Below, piece after piece: positions 62,088 through 64,000 of a DNA stretch of 64,000 nt. How positions within the stretch are numbered: position 1 is the first letter of the stretch; the number at the start of each line of letters is the position of its first letter. A model generated the notes under the pieces. The model ran no database searches. It saw only the letters and a program-made list of their open reading frames with translations, and was not told the origin of the DNA. Both the position numbers and the translations under genes were made by a program. Source of the stretch: Devosia soli (GTDB lineage: Bacteria > Pseudomonadota > Alphaproteobacteria > Rhizobiales > Devosiaceae); contig NZ_LAJG01000014.1 of assembly GCF_000970455.1 (NCBI RefSeq), positions 558,001 to 622,000 of the forward strand, written 5' to 3'.

Positions 62088-63416
62088 GTGACCGAAACGT
62101 TTCATATCGATCGCCCCAGTTTTGACCCTGAGAGCGGAGAAGCCCGCTTTTCCTATCGCCTGGGCGATCTGACCTTTACCGAAATCCTCGGGCTGCCGAC
62201 CGTTGCGGAGCGTGAGCGGGCAGCAACGCCGGCGTTCCGCAAGCTGCTCGATCTGACGGCCTTCGTCCTCGGCGTCAGCTATTTCAAGCTGCGCGCCCCC
62301 TTCGACATCGCCGCCGGTCTGCCGCTAAGCGAAGCTGAGCGTGCGTTCGTCATCGATGTCTATGAAAATGGGCTCGGCGAATTCTACGCACGCAACGACC
62401 TGGCGCGCTTTGGCCGCTTGCGCCTCAGTGTTCCTGACGACTCCGTCCCGCGCAAGGAAGCGCCGGGCTTGGCCGAACGCACGCTGCTGCCGATCGGCGG
62501 GGGCAAGGATTCGCTCGTCAGCGTTGAATTGCTGAGCCATGTCGGGATGGATTTCACGCCTTTTGCGGTCAATCCCAAGGGTCCAATCCTGACATCGGTC
62601 GAGGCGATCGGCCGCGAGCCGCTTTATGTGACGCGCTCGCTCGATGCGGAAATGATCCGACTTGGCAAGGAGCCTGGCTATTACAACGGCCACGTGCCCT
62701 CGACCGCCATCAATTCGATGATCGCTTCGCTCTGCGCCCTGCTTTTCGGCTACGATCAGATCGTCCTCAGCAACGAGCGCTCCGCCAGCGAAGGAAACGT
62801 CGAGTTCGATGGCCGCGAGACCAACCATCAATATTCCAAGTCTCTAGGCTTTGAACTGCTGATCGCCGATACGCTCGCCAATGCGACTGGCGGCGCCCTC
62901 AAATATTTTTCGCTGCTCCGCCCTTATTCCGAGGCACGGATCGCATCGCTTTTCGCGCATGGCGACCGCTTCGACGCAGTGTTTTCGAGCTGCAATCGTA
63001 ATTTCCGGCTTTCCGGTCACGATGGTCCGCTCTGGTGCGGCGAATGCCCCAAATGCCACTTTGTCTTCCTGATCTTTGCGCCTTTCATGGCCAAGGAACG
63101 GTTGTTGCGCATTTTCGGCAAGAACTTGCTCGATATCCCGGCGAACGAACGCTCGTTCCGCGAGCTCGCCGGCCTTGCCGGTCAAAAGCCCTGGGAATGC
63201 GTCGGAGAAATTCTCGAAGCGGCGGCGTGCTTCTATACGCTGACCCGCCATGCCGATTGGCATGAGGACGCGATCGTGCGGTCGATCAAGGCGGACCTTT
63301 TTGCCCAGTATGGCGAGGAAAAACTGCAGCTTGCCATGGCCGAATGCCTCACCGACAGCCGGGACCACCACATTCCTCCAGCCCTTGCCGCAAAGGTAGC
63401 CGCCTATGCGGTTTGA
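62088..63416 (+). CDS. murL: UDP-MurNAc-L-Ala-L-Glu epimerase
   Basis: A 442-residue protein matching MurL, the ATP- and Mg-dependent epimerase that converts the terminal L-Glu of UDP-MurNAc-L-Ala-L-Glu to D-Glu. 'LLPIGGGKDSLVSVELL' is a PP-loop-like nucleotide site. 'LSNERSASEGNVEFDGRETN' and 'LWCGECPKCHFVFLIF' (Cys pairs) are distinctive of the family. The GTG at 62088 is used; TTG at 62082 is possible. The murD2 gene starts 11 bases before its stop. Together they replace glutamate racemase plus ordinary MurD. Confidence 0.9.
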   Translation: MTETFHIDRPSFDPESGEARFSYRLGDLTFTEILGLPTVAERERAATPAFRKLLDLTAFVLGVSYFKLRAPFDIAAGLPLSEAERAFVIDVYENGLGEFYARNDLARFGRLRLSVPDDSVPRKEAPGLAERTLLPIGGGKDSLVSVELLSHVGMDFTPFAVNPKGPILTSVEAIGREPLYVTRSLDAEMIRLGKEPGYYNGHVPSTAINSMIASLCALLFGYDQIVLSNERSASEGNVEFDGRETNHQYSKSLGFELLIADTLANATGGALKYFSLLRPYSEARIASLFAHGDRFDAVFSSCNRNFRLSGHDGPLWCGECPKCHFVFLIFAPFMAKERLLRIFGKNLLDIPANERSFRELAGLAGQKPWECVGEILEAAACFYTLTRHADWHEDAIVRSIKADLFAQYGEEKLQLAMAECLTDSRDHHIPPALAAKVAAYAV

Positions 63417-64000
63417 CCAACCGGTTCTGCTTTATGGCGCAGGTCGCGAGGCTCTCTCGACTCGGCAATTCTTGAAGCGCATCCAGCCTGATCTGCCTGT
63501 CTATGTTACGGTCGACTCAGGCGTCGCCAACATCCCGGAAACCTCTGCCATCGCGGCGTCGGATCTGCCCGCAGCCATTGCAGCACGGCAGTTCGGAACG
63601 ATCGTCAAGAGCCCAGGTGTATCGCGCTATAAGCCCATTTTTGCCGAGGCGGCCGCTGCTGGCATTCCGGTCACGTCCAACTTGAACCTGTGGGGCGCGA
63701 CTTATCGCGCGAACCGCACCGTCATCGCCATTTCCGGCACCAAGGGCAAATCGACCACGGCGACGCTGGTGCATCTGATGCTGGCGCGCTCCGGGCTCGA
63801 CGCTGGCCTCGCCGGCAATGTCGGCCTCGCCCCGCTCGAAATCGCCGACAAGCATGCCATCGTCGTCTTCGAACTATCCAGCTACCAGACTGCCGACATG
63901 GCCTTCCTGCCCGATATCGCGGCTATCACCAATCTCTATCCCGAGCACGTCGATTGGCATGGCTCGGTCGAACGCTACTATTCGGACAAACTCAATCTCG
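63406..64000 (+). CDS. murD2: MurD2: UDP-MurNAc-L-Ala-L-Glu ligase, 3' end beyond the window
   Basis: At least 198 residues of a Mur ligase starting at ATG 63406, inside the murL gene. The ATP-binding P-loop 'AISGTKGKSTTATLVHLML' and 'VVFELSSYQTADMAFLPDIA' mark the MurD group. 'NLYPEHVDWHGSVERYYSDK' is the Mg/substrate region, where canonical MurD has D-H-L-D-R-H. Pairing with murL identifies it as MurD2, which adds L-Glu rather than D-Glu to UDP-MurNAc-L-Ala. The C-terminal domain is outside the window. Confidence 0.88.
   Translation, partial: MRFDQPVLLYGAGREALSTRQFLKRIQPDLPVYVTVDSGVANIPETSAIAASDLPAAIAARQFGTIVKSPGVSRYKPIFAEAAAAGIPVTSNLNLWGATYRANRTVIAISGTKGKSTTATLVHLMLARSGLDAGLAGNVGLAPLEIADKHAIVVFELSSYQTADMAFLPDIAAITNLYPEHVDWHGSVERYYSDKLNL

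Noticed and set aside
1..64000. CRISPR array, prophage, integron or insertion sequence
   Set aside because: No regularly spaced direct repeats, integrase, transposase or phage structural genes were seen.

Overview
The window is high-GC, densely packed, gene-rich chromosomal DNA of an alphaproteobacterium, most likely of the order Hyphomicrobiales and plausibly a Devosia-like genus. This rests on gene content and order: SDR-uvrC, pgsA-moaD-moaE, ubiK next to lgt-midA-pgeF, prs-rplY-pth, petABC, usg, the agp/melA alpha-galactoside locus known from Sinorhizobium, and a Brucella-type LOV histidine kinase. TTG and GTG starts are common (lgt, both large solute-binding proteins, the Rieske gene, trmL). 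No rRNA, tRNA, CRISPR, insertion sequence or prophage is visible. The only repeats are short palindromic intergenic elements.

Layout. 1-11 kb: end of an EamA transporter, a pteridine-reductase-like SDR coupled to uvrC, two small stress/redox proteins, an ABC-2 exporter of the viologen-exporter type, then aroG preceded by a 24-residue aromatic leader peptide and an attenuator, then pgsA-moaD-moaE. 10-21 kb: ilvE divergent from a MarR regulator, proC, ybjN-like gene, ubiK, GrpB, an atypical SDR, lgt, midA, pgeF, prs, rplY, pth. 21-31 kb: alpha-galactoside operon agpABCD-melA with a divergent AraC regulator, then pepT.

31-42.3 kb: two divergent, tightly coupled operons around a comparatively AT-rich control region. 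One encodes a cytoplasmic sialidase-like (BNR) protein, a PdxA2-like dehydrogenase, a DapA-family aldolase and an iron alcohol dehydrogenase. The other encodes a peptide/nickel-type ABC importer, a DUF1537 acid-sugar kinase and a GntR regulator. Together they look like a complete but unassigned catabolic pathway for an acid sugar or a conjugate of one. This is the best candidate in the window for a new system.

42.3-50 kb: LOV blue-light histidine kinase, two MaoC-like proteins, a Tat-exported intradiol dioxygenase, a TerC-type membrane protein, small proteins and apt. 50-62 kb: cytochrome bc1 (petABC), trmL, hemF, a solitary SMC-like ATPase, cca with a Nudix CoA pyrophosphatase, a GNAT, a glutathionyl-hydroquinone reductase-like protein, a second Nudix protein, a phosphoesterase and usg. 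The window ends in murL-murD2, the alternative route to D-glutamate in peptidoglycan: MurD2 adds L-Glu to UDP-MurNAc-L-Ala and MurL epimerises it.
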